64,000 nt of DNA from Klebsormidium nitens (lineage: Eukaryota > Streptophyta > Klebsormidiophyceae > Klebsormidiales > Klebsormidiaceae): the NCBI GenBank assembly GCA_000708835.1, contig DF237039.1, positions 1 to 64,000 of the forward strand, written 5' to 3'. The notes under the pieces were generated by a model. The model made no database searches. It had not been told where the DNA came from and was given only the letters and a program-made list of their open reading frames with translations. The position numbers were made by a program, and so were the translations under genes. Positions 25,765 to 37,500 of the stretch are shown here, piece after piece. Numbering within the stretch: the stretch's first letter is position 1; the number at the start of each line of letters is the position of its first letter.

Positions 25765-26988
25765 ATGCTTGCGCTTACTCCGCAGCCTCTGCAAGGATGC
25801 ACAACGGATCACATAGCAACCTGCTGTAACTTTGAAATTAAAGTAGGTGATTTTCTTTTCCATTCCACAATGGCTGCAGCTCGAGCCTCCGTTTGCCCTA
25901 CAATGTCAGCGGCACCACCATTTAAGCAAGCAGATAAGAGTATTCGCATCATAAGTGTGAAACAGTGGCACTTGGCAGGACAGAGAGGCCAGACACTTCA
26001 GCGCCAACTTGCTTTATGTTGCCTCGTCTATGCGCCAATCTCCGGTGCTTCATTAGCACGGCCTTACTTCTTGCGTCTGCAGCCTGGTTGTGTACAGCTC
26101 GCTAGCAACACCTTGCTCAGGAGAAGAAACGTTGGCAGCAATCGAGGGCGAGCCAAGGGTGTCTGCCTAAACCACAATAGGTGGCCGTTCGAGGGATTTC
26201 TCTCTTTCAAAGGATCAGCGGTAATCAGGGCAGAGCTAGGGGCTGGCTCTTTGAATGATCACAGTGAGGCCCCAATCGCAAGCAAGCAGTGCCTAGAGTG
26301 CAAGCGTCTGAAGTTGCTGCCAGATTTTAAAGCCACAAGGACAAGTGCCGATGGGCTGACAGACTCGTGCAGAGCCTGCCTGGCCGTATGCAGTGCCAAG
26401 CAGCTGGGGCAGGAATTGGGGCACCTCAACATCAGCATCAAGGAGGCGTGGGACCGCGCGAAAGCTTGCAAGCATTGTGGACGAATGAAGGAGATTCGAG
26501 ACTTTGCAAGAGACAAGCATACAAGAGATGGGCTAACTCGCTGGTGTCGGGGGTGCCTTGCAGCAAAGGCGCAGCCCAACAGAGAGCCGCAAGATGGGCC
26601 GCAGTGGTGCAGGCGTTGCAAGGAGATGAAGCCCGCGGCGGACTTCAATCCAGACAAGACGCGGCGGAGCGGGCTGTGCCTCATGTGCAAAGTGTGCAGT
26701 AAGGAGTACAATAAGAGCTTGCATCTGCGCCGGCGTGCGTTTGCGGGGCAGGCAGTTGCTCCGAGGGCTGAGAAGCGATGCCGCACGTGCAACAAGATGA
26801 AAGAGTCGGGCGACTTTTACCGAGAGATAAGGCTGGCGGATGGCCTCTCGTACGCATGCAAAACATGCCAACATGCAAAAGTTCTTGCTTGGAAAAGGGC
26901 ACGGAGGACAGAAGCGGCGGAGGCAGTCAAAGGGGCAGATGCGCCACCTCCGCCGTTAAAGTACAACCGGGAGGATCAGTTGGATTGA
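25765..26988 (+). CDS. Protein with four tandem zinc-ribbon-like Cys4 repeats, about 407 residues
   Basis: A single open exon. Four repeats start near residues 174, 233, 280 and 337, each with two CxxC pairs separated by exactly 22 residues. They are CLEC-x22-CRAC, CKHC-x22-CRGC, CRRC-x22-CKVC and CRTC-x22-CKTC. All share the core K/RxxxxxDFxxxxxxxDGL (SGL in the third). This Cys4 pattern resembles the small zinc module that often precedes HNH nuclease domains in phage and bacterial proteins (family impression, not searched), but no HNH domain follows; the protein ends in a basic then proline-rich tail. Residues before 174 are rich in Ala, Ser, Arg and Leu and poor in acidic residues, compatible with a plastid or mitochondrial transit peptide, especially from the alternative ATG at 25870. 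A nucleic-acid-binding organellar or nuclear role is inferred. Confidence 0.7.
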   Translation: MLALTPQPLQGCTTDHIATCCNFEIKVGDFLFHSTMAAARASVCPTMSAAPPFKQADKSIRIISVKQWHLAGQRGQTLQRQLALCCLVYAPISGASLARPYFLRLQPGCVQLASNTLLRRRNVGSNRGRAKGVCLNHNRWPFEGFLSFKGSAVIRAELGAGSLNDHSEAPIASKQCLECKRLKLLPDFKATRTSADGLTDSCRACLAVCSAKQLGQELGHLNISIKEAWDRAKACKHCGRMKEIRDFARDKHTRDGLTRWCRGCLAAKAQPNREPQDGPQWCRRCKEMKPAADFNPDKTRRSGLCLMCKVCSKEYNKSLHLRRRAFAGQAVAPRAEKRCRTCNKMKESGDFYREIRLADGLSYACKTCQHAKVLAWKRARRTEAAEAVKGADAPPPPLKYNREDQLD

Positions 26989-29577
26989 AGTATGATCAAG
27001 GTATGCAAGCAGATTATCCTCATCAGGCCCTCTGCTCAAGGTTTTCAAGAGGCTGTCATACTTGAGACAATTTGTTGCAATGCTTGCTGCCATTCGAGTC
27101 TTCATTGGCCCCAAGCATCTGCAGATAAGAAAGCATCGAGCAGAAGAGGTGTTTACAGTGCACGCCCGTGCTTATTGTTGCGGCTCGATTTGCGGGCTTC
27201 GTGAAAGTCTGTCTGCCAGTCGTGTAGATCATGCTGTTAGTTTGACAATCATCTCTAGTGCGGGACCATAATACCTCTTTTCAGCAGGATTGAAAAGAGG
27301 ACATCAGCGTGCGCACAAAGTTGACATCGGTGATTGATGTGCGAGCAATGTGGCAAATGTCAAGAGCGGTCTTTCTTACCGCGGGAAGTGCGACCGCAAG
27401 AGCGGCGTTTCTGCCAATTGAAAACAATCACGTGTTGATATAACCTTCGCCTTCTCCTTGCAGGGCCGGATGAAGCATAGATTGGATTACGGGACTTGCG
27501 GCCCATGAAAGCTCGAAGTTGCTCTAGGGAAGGCAAGGTGACCCTGCGCCATGCTTTAAAGGTTCTCCTCTCATCTGATTACGCTTTGTCTTCTGTATCC
27601 CTGGTTGGCCCCTTGAATGAATGTTATGTTTCTTCAAAATGTCTCATGAAACGTTTCATGCGAAATTTACTAGGTGGCAACAATCTTCTGCATCTGCTTA
27701 AGACGGACTCTCTACGCTTCTTCTTGCAGTATATTTGATAATACTTTCAAAAAGGGGTTTTAGACCACTTCCCTAGCTTAAGAGATCTCATGAACTTGGG
27801 CCTACATTTAAAGACGGTGATGGCAAGTACATAGTGGATGAAACCTTTTGGCTGCAGGCGCTACATCTGGCGGGTCGTGACATATGACCAGGCACACCCG
27901 CAGCTTCAAAGTTGCGAGCCAACCCCGCCACAGTTGGGATGTGTCCAGTAAACTTAGACTTTCAGTTGGAGCAGGTTCTGTCAATGATTGATATGCAAGG
28001 ATAGGTAAACTTAGTGCTTCCGACAAGGAGGTTTTGTTTGGCAGCCCAATCATGATCTGGTGTTGGCGGCACCAAGTCAACGTGGTTCTGTTATTCCCAT
28101 TGTATATGCATCGAAGCGGGTGCCATGGTAAGCCGGGAGCTAGCTGAATTGGGAACTCGATGTTGAGCCATCGCTGGAGTCTTTTGCCTTTACGGCACCG
28201 CCAGGCCGGAATATCGGAGAAGATCAACATTGGGCAACCGTAAAATCGGAGAAGATCATCATTGGGCAACCGATGTGTGCATGTACCGACCAAAGCATCT
28301 AGGGCTACTTTTTGTATATTCTGACCCTATGTGGCCATGCATGCGCCGTTAGCTAGGTGTGTAGTTATAGTACTTTTCGCTTGGCGCTCCCAATCCATTG
28401 GCAGGCTCGCCGCACATGGTAATTCTTCGGCTGGATTAGGTGCCGGCCTTAGTCCGAACCGTCTTGTTTAGCTAACGCATATTGGATCAATTGGAGCATG
28501 CCCTAATGATCCGCATGCATGATCTAAATAGGCGGCTAGCTTGCCCGTACGTGTACGAGCAGTCTTGCTCCACGTTCTCGAAGTATATGTCTCATGCGAC
28601 TGTATATTGTACAATTGCGTCGATCCGTGGTCTCGTCTCCGATGTCGTGCAAATGTCACCGATTTGCATGAGAGAGATCCGATGTCAAAGGGCCATGGTC
28701 GTGCAAATTAGGCATCAATGTAACACTACTCGATTCTCTGAGCTCTTCAATTGGGCCTATGTTCCCAGCACGACTTTGTGCAAACCATGCCCTAGGCCCT
28801 CACCGGCCGCCCCAACTTACCTCAGGCTTCTGATTCTGGATTCCTATGCAGGAGAATCTGTCTCGCAATCTGCGAATTAGGCAAATGGAAGGTAGGCTTC
28901 CAAATGTTTGTATACTATACGTACTAACAACTTGAATAAAGCCAGAGTACGGTGTGCACGAATATCATGATAGCGGAGATTAGCAATTGATGAACGTCAT
29001 TGTGACCATTCTTGTACAAATCGCGGGGTCACTGATTACACTGCGTTTATATCTGAGCACTGGGACTCTCAATTTTGCTCAGGCATTGCAGCTTTTTGGG
29101 TCTCTTGAGTCGGCAGGCCCTAGCTAGCTGAATACATGAAGTGCAAATTATGTACAGGCTTAATTGTTGCAAGACATACTCAAGCCAATGAGGGAACCGG
29201 TCCGGCCAGGACTGTAGCATCACGTTAAAAATTCGTTTTGCTTCAGAAGAAGTTGGCAAGATGCAACACCGGACATCTGAAATACCTTTTTAACATCGCA
29301 ACGAACCTGGGTCGGCAGTTCAGCCGCTGACTCAACCCAACCCAGCATTAGTACTCGCTTTCAGCACCCCTCCAACATGCCCTAGCTTTCGGGGTCGTCG
29401 ATCCGTCGACTGTCCTTCTGACAGCTAGCGGCAGGCAGTTGAAAGCACCTCCTTGATTGACCTCTTGTTTCGACCTGGGAGCTCAATTTCGACCCACTCG
29501 CAATCCCCAAGTGGCGGATGCTCTTGCGTACCTACGCAACCCCTTATATTTACACACGCGGTTCGCAAGCGTCACCA
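26989..29577. other. Convergent intergenic region
   Basis: Between the 3' ends of the zinc-ribbon gene (plus) and the UTR2-like gene (minus). A 32-bp unit (ATCGGAGAAGATCA(A/T)CATTGGG...) is duplicated in tandem at about 28213-28274. A minus-strand frame of 161 codons at 27808-28293 is open but has no recognised motif or splice partners and spans that repeat. No gene is called. Confidence 0.4.
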
Positions 29578-32500
29578 TCACGTCACGTGAAGCGCCGCCT
29601 GGGAGTCTGCCTCAGAATCGTCTTCTGGCACAACTTGGTAAGCGGCGTCAGATGCCGGCGCAGGTCGCGAGGTGCGATGCAAGCCCGGTAGAGGCGCAGT
29701 GCCCCCTTCAGATTTCAACAACGCGGTGTGAACTTTTTGGGGGGCTCTACTTTTGCGTGGGAGCGCAATTTCCTGAGGAAGTCCTTTCAGCAAAATTCCA
29801 AAGCCCATGAGAATAAGCCCCAACACGTGTTTGCCCAGGAGGGGCTTCGTGAAGATGGCGTATGACAGCAGGATGCTGACTGCCTTGCGGAGGGTCGTCA
29901 CCTGCAAACAAGTTGAATTGCTTGCAGTCAGTAGGGACGCTCGTGGGCCCGGCAACAAAAGTTCAAAAAATCGTCGATCGATGGGGGCAGGCCCCAACGT
30001 TGACACTTTGAATCGTCCAAGAGGGTTTGCATTGATCTTTCTGCCAAAGGCGGGCCCCAGAATTATGACGGCGACGTCTTGTGTGAGGGCGTCGCCGCAT
30101 TTTCGAATGTTTGTCCTGACACATCTGCCTGGTTGGCAAATGACACGACGGTTGTGTCAAGACAAGATGATCTTGCGTACTGACTGCCTCTTTCAAACGG
30201 ATTGCTACCCTGAACTAGAGACGTCAGTCTGCTGATGTTTGAACGGTGACGTTTTGCTTCTGAAGGGTGCGATAAATATGGCCGTTTGTACAAGAAGCAC
30301 CGATGAGGATTATGCACCAAAAGGAAGAGTCAGAGTAAAGTCGAGTATAAGGATAAGGCCCACAACTTCGTAAAATGTTGCACGCAGATCACTGAGGTTT
30401 GACGAAGGTAAGACAACCGAGCATTCTTGTTCGTCAGTTGTGCCTTTGGAACGAAACATGCACGCAGGAGTGAACATACAAAGGGAAACGTGGGCCTGCG
30501 GTGTCCGGCCAGAGATCGTCAACGTATTTGAAAAGATAATTTCTTAAGACACCTCGGGACTCGCGGCGTAACATCGTAGTGTTCCCGCTCCAAACAGCAA
30601 GGAGGAAAAGTACAAACGAACTCCAAAGGACAGCAATACTTCTTCAAAGCTGCCCAGGAGTCAGGATTTTCGTGCTTTATACTGCGGTGTTTCACAACCC
30701 AAAGAGCGGGTTTGCAACCATGTCGACCCATTCGAAAGACGGAAGCCAAACCGCCAACAAGCAGGAAAACAAGTGATCTTAGCCCACCATTGCGGTGGTC
30801 CCCGCTCCAAATAACGCCACCATCGACAGGATGGCCAGCTGCCCAATGTATGTGGCAAACGCGTCGGCGATTAGGGCGGCATAAACGTAGGGGTGCGCCA
30901 GGCCTGCGCTCCAGGCCTTGGTCGCCTCGCCAGTCGCAACCATGGGCACCACCAGGAAGGGGATCCCCACGATCGTCGTACAGTAGAGCATCTCGGTCTG
31001 CAGGGAAGATGAGCGGTACGTGACTTTAAAGCAACCGTATTGATAGTCCGAGAGTATTGCACGATTTACCGATAGGAATTGTAGAGTGTGCTGAAGCTGC
31101 GTAAAGCTGAGCAAGAGCGGGGCGCCAGCAGGTGCGAGATACCCCAGACACTGCTCGAAAACGCTGCTTAGGTTTCCACGCATTGCCGTTGCTTCCGTCA
31201 CGATGCCCCTTGCTTTTCTGCAAGACGACACTCCGTCACGCGGTCACCCCCCACCCCGGAGCTGACCTCACCATGCTGACGTCATCATCCTTTTTCACTT
31301 CAGCTTAGCCTGCAGCAACCTCGCCTGAGGCGCGTGACAAAGTAGCGAAGGCTGCGATTGTTCGAGTACAATGAGACTTCTTAAGACAAATCTAAGCGGG
31401 TGGTACATCTTGCAAACACGTGTTTTCACCAGAAAACCTGGAAAGCCGCTCACTTGGGAGGTGCGCGGCGCGGTTGCGAAGATGGCCTCGGTGAAGTTGT
31501 TCATGAAGGCGTCAAGAACTAGAGCGGTGAGCACCATCACAACGCCGAGTGTGTGGAAGCGTGGGGAGGATGCAGCGTCGGCGAGCGTGAAGGCGATGAG
31601 GCCAAGCACTAGAGAGAGCGCGGCAACGTAGTCCTGGGGCAAATATGTGCGCTTGATCCCCGGGAGGCAGTTGCTGAGGAGCATCACGGGGATGACCTGT
31701 TCGGTGGAAAGAGGGCGAGTGATCGGAGGAAGGGAAGGTTGGTTCTTATGGGAAGAACGTATTGCAGAGTACGAGGAGACTCCGAGGTCGGGGAAAGAGG
31801 AAGTGCGCCTGGAGGCAAGGGCCCGCGTCAAGCGAAGTGGGTAATTTTTTTCGGGGCATGATCACTGCCAGAGTGGCACTCTCTGATCCAATAGAACAGG
31901 ACACTAACCAGCTGGTCGATAACCGGTGGTTTAAGCTGGTACGCTGGCAGATTCGACTCCCAACTTTTGCGGAGTCCGCATAGACTTGTTGTAGACTAGA
32001 AAGTTGATAGTACGGCGCATAAGCTATGCGCCAGGTCCGGACTATAAAAGGGCTGTCGCGGACGCGGTAATCATCCCATCCTTCATTCGTAATGTCTCGT
32101 ATCAATCCCGTTCCCACAGCTTCGAAAAAGTTTTTGCTTCCGCACGTAGTTGTACTGAAAACCACTTTGGTTGTAACAGGTACGTCTTCCTAGGTGGACC
32201 TCATTAATTAAGTTTCATGTACCGCGACCAGATCTCCTCGTGGTGCCAGAATAGCGGGTAGGTTCGACAATTTCATCACTTGACATCAGCTTTGCACAAC
32301 CTTTGCTCACCTTTGTGCTCTTGAACATGACTTGGGCGGGGTAGTTGAGGTAAGCGAGGGATCCCCTGGAAAGCCCCGTTGACGCCATGAGCATCCCAGC
32401 TATTTTGACGTAAGTCGTCCATGGGTTAACGCAGTCCTTGGGGCGAAATCCGTTCAGGGTCATGAGGAGGATGTAGACGAAGCTTTGGACGAGCGTGAAG

Positions 32501-33603
32501 TACCAGCCATAACTGCAAGCGGGTTAGCAGAGGAATAGGAGGGTTAGGAGAAGTTGAGAGGTCATCTGCGCTCTCAAAAAAGCAGCCGATTGATCAGGGT
32601 CGTGTAAAGAAAGAAACGAAGCAGCTTTGAATGTTTGGGGCTAAGCCTGCTGTAGCTACATTGGTTCAGCTGAGGGTCGAAGTGGGTTAGCAGGCGCTTT
32701 GGGAAAATGAGAGGGCGATTTTGCAAGGGTAAAAAACAGACATGCCTTTCTCAATTGTTGAAGTACGAGAGAAATGCAGTTGAAACGCTGCTCAAAGGGC
32801 AGGATTAATAAATCAGAGGGAAGACCTACAGAATGGGAAACGTGGACCCCTGAGAAGGGTCAGACCCTCCCTCAAAATAAAGATGCCCTCGAATAAAAAT
32901 TGTAACTGTGCAGGTTGCTTGGCAGGATTCGGAGCGATTGTTGTGATGGGACTTGGATTGAACTGACACATGGCCGAGTGTAATACAGCAATATATGCTT
33001 GCATAGGAGCTGCTCAGCAGAGGGCTCTCAACGCCCCCTGCCAGATAATTCCGATTTTCAGCACCGGAAAGGATCCTTCATCTATTTAAAGCGTGCGCTT
33101 GCCCGTTGACACAACTTAGACACCTCTTAGACAAAACCAACCTGAAAGAAACCCAACACAGTACGACTTCGAGGGGTCTTTTCAAGTTACAACAGTCCAA
33201 GGTAACCCAGACCTTATGGCCTGAAAGCAACTACTCGGAGCGAAGACGGCCACATTCCCATCAGTTCCGATCTGCCAGGTAAAGGGCAGAATACTCAGAG
33301 CTTCGACGTGGTCGCAGCACAGCTGTCCGTCCAAGCATACGGATCACTAGCGACATGTCAAACACGGAAAACTTGCACAAGATCCAAGAGAAATTCCATC
33401 TCTCATATCCAAGGGTTTCGCAACGAAACTTGCCTGAAACCCGCCCTGGCATAGACGAACTCCTCCGCTACCCCATCAATCAGGTACGCCACAAAGAACC
33501 CCCCCGTGCAGATCCCAAGCTGGGCCGCCTTTGAGCGCTTGCTCAGGTTGATTCCCAGGAAGATAACGTCGGCGGCCTGCCGAGCCTCACCCAAGCTCGG
33601 CAT
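29578..33603 (-). CDS. UTR2: UDP-galactose/UDP-glucose transporter 2-like (SLC35B-type nucleotide-sugar transporter)
   Basis: An ER/Golgi membrane antiporter of the drug/metabolite transporter superfamily, importing nucleotide sugars (UDP-Gal or UDP-Glc by plant homology) for glycan synthesis. Five exons with exact phases, 33603-33434, 32512-32311, 31696-31454, 30997-30788 and 29901-29578, give 382 residues. Family landmarks are [124 protein letters not shown] and a final helix after [12 protein letters not shown]. About ten hydrophobic segments are visible, as the family expects. The acidic C-tail ends ALHVT. Intron 1 begins with GC instead of GT (AG|GCAAGT at 33434/33433). ATG 33603 is the first in frame. 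Transcribed divergently from the FAM210-like gene. Confidence 0.9.
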
Positions 33604-34593
33604 CCTCGATGCTGGCAGCTTGAGCGGGCGGCGCAAAGACTAGGCTGACCTCTAGCATGGTGCAAGCTCTAGGCGCGATCTATTTCAAACCACCACGGTA
33701 ATTGAAGCTGATCCGAATTGTGATTCGAGTGTGGCCTACAGCACCCCGCAGCTCACAGAGTGCTGAGGCTTGTACTAAGTCTAGAGCTGAAGAGGGAGCT
33801 TTGAATTGTGCTGAGCCCTCTTTGCTGCCCTAAGGAAATCCAATGAAAGAGGAAAAATACTTCTTTGCCTTCACATTCTGATCATGCTGAGAGGGTCGGG
33901 AGGTGGCGGTCACCTTCTTTCAGTAACCCAAGTCAATTGATTGCGGGCTTGTCATGCCCAATTGGGCATCCTTCACATTGTAGACTAGTGATCACGGCCC
34001 ATCTCAGGAATGTTTCAGGCATAAGTGCTACAATCTGCACCACGCGTGCTCTGTACCTGGAGGATCTTAAAGCAGAACGCTGCAGATTGCACCATGTGTT
34101 GCAGTAAGGAACTGCGCGCCAAAGAGCCTCAGGAAAGCGCCCCTTGCGAATTCTCCAGCGATAGGACGCCAAAAAGGAGGTTTTACGCAGAAGGCTCCCG
34201 AATGTCACATGACAATCGCCATTTTCTGCAGGATTCTTGCGCCGCAGATTGGAAGGAGGAGAGCTTTAGTGTGCAACTGAAAACTTGAACACCAACAGTC
34301 TTCTTGGAAAGAAAGCAGCCCTCACATTGCAACTAGCGATGGGCAGAAGGTGGGGTCTTGTCAGAACGGACGGCTGCAGGCTGTGCTGGTATCCACGTGT
34401 TACAGATCCTGCGGCGGAGGGAGTCCCTTGCAAGGGGGTCCCCCAACCACGCTCGCAGTCCGCCATGCAGGTTGAGAACCACATGGAAAAGACATGCAGA
34501 AGAAACCTGGAAGAGAGTAGTTAAAACTTATTTGTGAAGACCTCTTCAAACACAACAGGACCAAGCGTTGCGACTTTGCTTCCGCACTTCAAA
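33604..34593. other. Divergent promoter region (UTR2-like / FAM210-like)
   Basis: About 990 bp between two start codons pointing away from each other. No recognised coding sequence. Both promoters and 5' UTRs should lie here. No convincing TATA box was picked out by eye. Confidence 0.45.
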
Positions 34594-37500
34594 ATGCAGT
34601 GTCAGGCGCAAGGCCTGCGCGCACATTGTGGTCACATTGGGGACTATGCAGCCAGGATTGGAACTGACTGCAGAGCAGAGGGGTCGGGAAAGTCTCAACC
34701 TCATGCTGCAAACCGATTCCAAAGCTGCGCGCTCCATACTGTCAGCACGCGCACTTTTTCGGATCGAAGGAGTGTCTCAGACACGAAAGGAAGACGAGCT
34801 CATTGGAAGCACAGAACAAACTGGTTTCAACTTCGGGACACAGGTAATGTGGTGTTGCGAAAGGGAGACAATCGCGTTGTAAAGCTGGGTAGTCAATCCG
34901 GTGCTGCTTTGCAGCCTGGCAGAAGCGGAGCAACAGCAGATGACGTCAGCAGGCCCGAGGATGTCAGCAGCTCGAAGGAGGCTGCGGAAGGTGAGAACAA
35001 GATGCCAGGTTTTTGGAACACCGTACTTTCTACAAGAAGAGTTTGAGTCAATGATACTGAAAGTGTAAGTCGGGCCCTGTCTGTAGCTTGCCATTGTCCA
35101 AGTCAACAAATGCTCCCTACACGCCATCAGCAAGATTAGCCCTTAAAATGTATGTGCCGAATGGCACACTCAGAGTCACACAGACAGTGTCATATGGTGG
35201 TATTCCTGTTGGTGCTGCCGCTACAGCCGCCACAAAACTGATCGAGCGCAGAAACAGTGCGTGAGCACGCAAAGTGTCAGCTAAGTTCAGGGCTTGCCAG
35301 GTGGTCGACTGTCACCAGAAGTTTCCGGAGAGTTCTGTATCTTAACAGGGTTCCATCTGTGTTCAGCCCTCCCCCGCAGTTATGTTTTGAGCGGGCTTCC
35401 GCAGGTGGAGCAAAGCGCTGCTTTGACCAGGACATTGGCTTACTACGATAGCGTAAGCAGCGCGGCAGTCAGCTGCTAGCAAGTTTGCGGGTCGTATGAA
35501 CTTCCTGCCCCCCAATGCCCCAATGCCCCCTACTCCGCTCTCCACGTTCTCCTCACGGAAAAACTTCATTTTGGCTGCGGCCCCACTAAGTGAAGACGTA
35601 GCACCTTGTTTTTGTTGGAGTTGTCTGACCTTTCCATGCTCTCTGCGCAGAATCGCCAGAGGCGGTCAGTTGGGTGCGGCGAAAGTGGGCGGAGAACCGA
35701 GCGGAGTATGAAAGGTGGGGCAGTTCATCTGCAAATTGTGATGCGAGAGCTTGCTAAAGAAGCCTGGACGGTATGGAACAAGGTTTCGATTGACAGGTAG
35801 GAGAGGATTGCAGATATTCGAGTTACCTAGGGCGGTGGGGCTGTCATGCTGACTACGAATCTTGGATATGTTGTGAACCAATTTAAGCAGAAGGGTACAT
35901 AAACAGAGCCTCCCGTTGCAACCTTCTGCCAGTTCTAAGTGAGCTTGCTGCAGACGACTGGTACATCAGCGCCAGTTATCACTGACCAAAGACTTATTTT
36001 GGTTGCGGAAACCAGCGTTTTCAGCTTGGTCGTAAACCAGAGCTAGCCCAAAGGATGAAAGTCTACTACTCTCGATGCTCGAACCCTCACAAACGGAGCG
36101 CGAAATGAATTCGGTACAGTTGCTTATTGAATCAGCCTGATTTCTTTTGGAAGCAGAATGTCAACAGTTGCACAATGAACGACAGCTTTATATGCTTCAC
36201 AAGACTCTCTGTGCAGATTACGGGGGGTGCTGAAGGACCTTGGTCTTGCGGGCTTCCTCTCATACGGCCTCTTCAACACGGGCTACTATCTGGTCTCGTT
36301 CCTCTTTGTCTGGTACGTTTGCACTGAAGTCTGCCCTGGCCCTAGTTGTCTGGCAAGTCCGTCTGAATTAGTGGTCAAGCATAACCAGGATAGGTTTCAG
36401 AAACTTATGCGCAAGTTACCACATCGTGCAATGTCTGCGGATTGCCGCTTATCGCTTTTTGTAAGTGGTGATGCTTGTCCAGGCTCCTCCTATTTCTGCT
36501 GCGACTGGAACATTTCTCTTCGCTTCGAGAGCTCTGCAAGCAAATGCTCTGTGGTCTTCAAACTCTCTTGTTCCTAGCGCGTACGGCTTTTTCGACCCTT
36601 CTCGTTGGACGACTTTGGTCAAGCCTGACAAATCGATGCAAGCACGGTCTGAGGGGACAAGACATATGTGTGTGTGCCGACAGATTTTGGCTGGCACTTC
36701 CACCCTCTTTCACACACAGCGGGATTGGCGAGCAACTCTCCCAGACATTGTCAAAAAGCGAGATGCATAGTCCGACACAGAGGCGATACTCACATGACCG
36801 CTTGTGTGCAGGTTCTTTGTCTCACCATCACCTGGCGGGCTGGGCGTTGCGCAGGCGGCTAAAAGGTACGACCTTCCAACGTCGCTGAGGGGTTTCCAGA
36901 AAACGTCTAATGAACATTCGGACTCATCTGGCGCTTCCTCGATTCGTCCATGTGATCGTTCCCTTACTGCATTTAGCACCGGCTTAACATCATTGACATC
37001 TGGCTTTTAAACTTTGAGAACGTCAAAAGCCCCAATCCTTTCAAGTAGGAATAAGATCAGTCACTTCCTGAATGTGATGGGCGATGACATTCATCGATTT
37101 TTGGAACAACAGTCCGCGGTGCTGGCACGACAGACTCGAGCGTTTTTGACTCTAACATGCATAGTACTCTTTTGCGCTAGTCACCACGTATTGCGCATCT
37201 GCATCTGGAGTTCGGTACGTCTACAGTGAAAAGATACTGAATCTGCCCATTGCAAGCCTGTTTCCTAGGGGCGGATGTGGACGCCTAGCAGATCTCGGCT
37301 GCTGATAATATGCTGGTAACTCTAGACAGTTGTAACAGAGGATTATCTTAAGATGCATGAGACCCGGGTACCTCTACCAGAACCCTAACCAAAACATTAC
37401 GTGCTTCGCACCTGCACCCACCTTAACCCCCAACCTAACCCCACCCGTCCCCCGGGTGTATCCCTTGAAACAATCGGCCCTCAAAACAATCGAGAGTTAC

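Noticed and set aside
27808-28293. A 161-codon minus-strand open frame
   Set aside because: No ATG-proximal context, no motif and no partner exons; it runs through a 32-bp tandem repeat.
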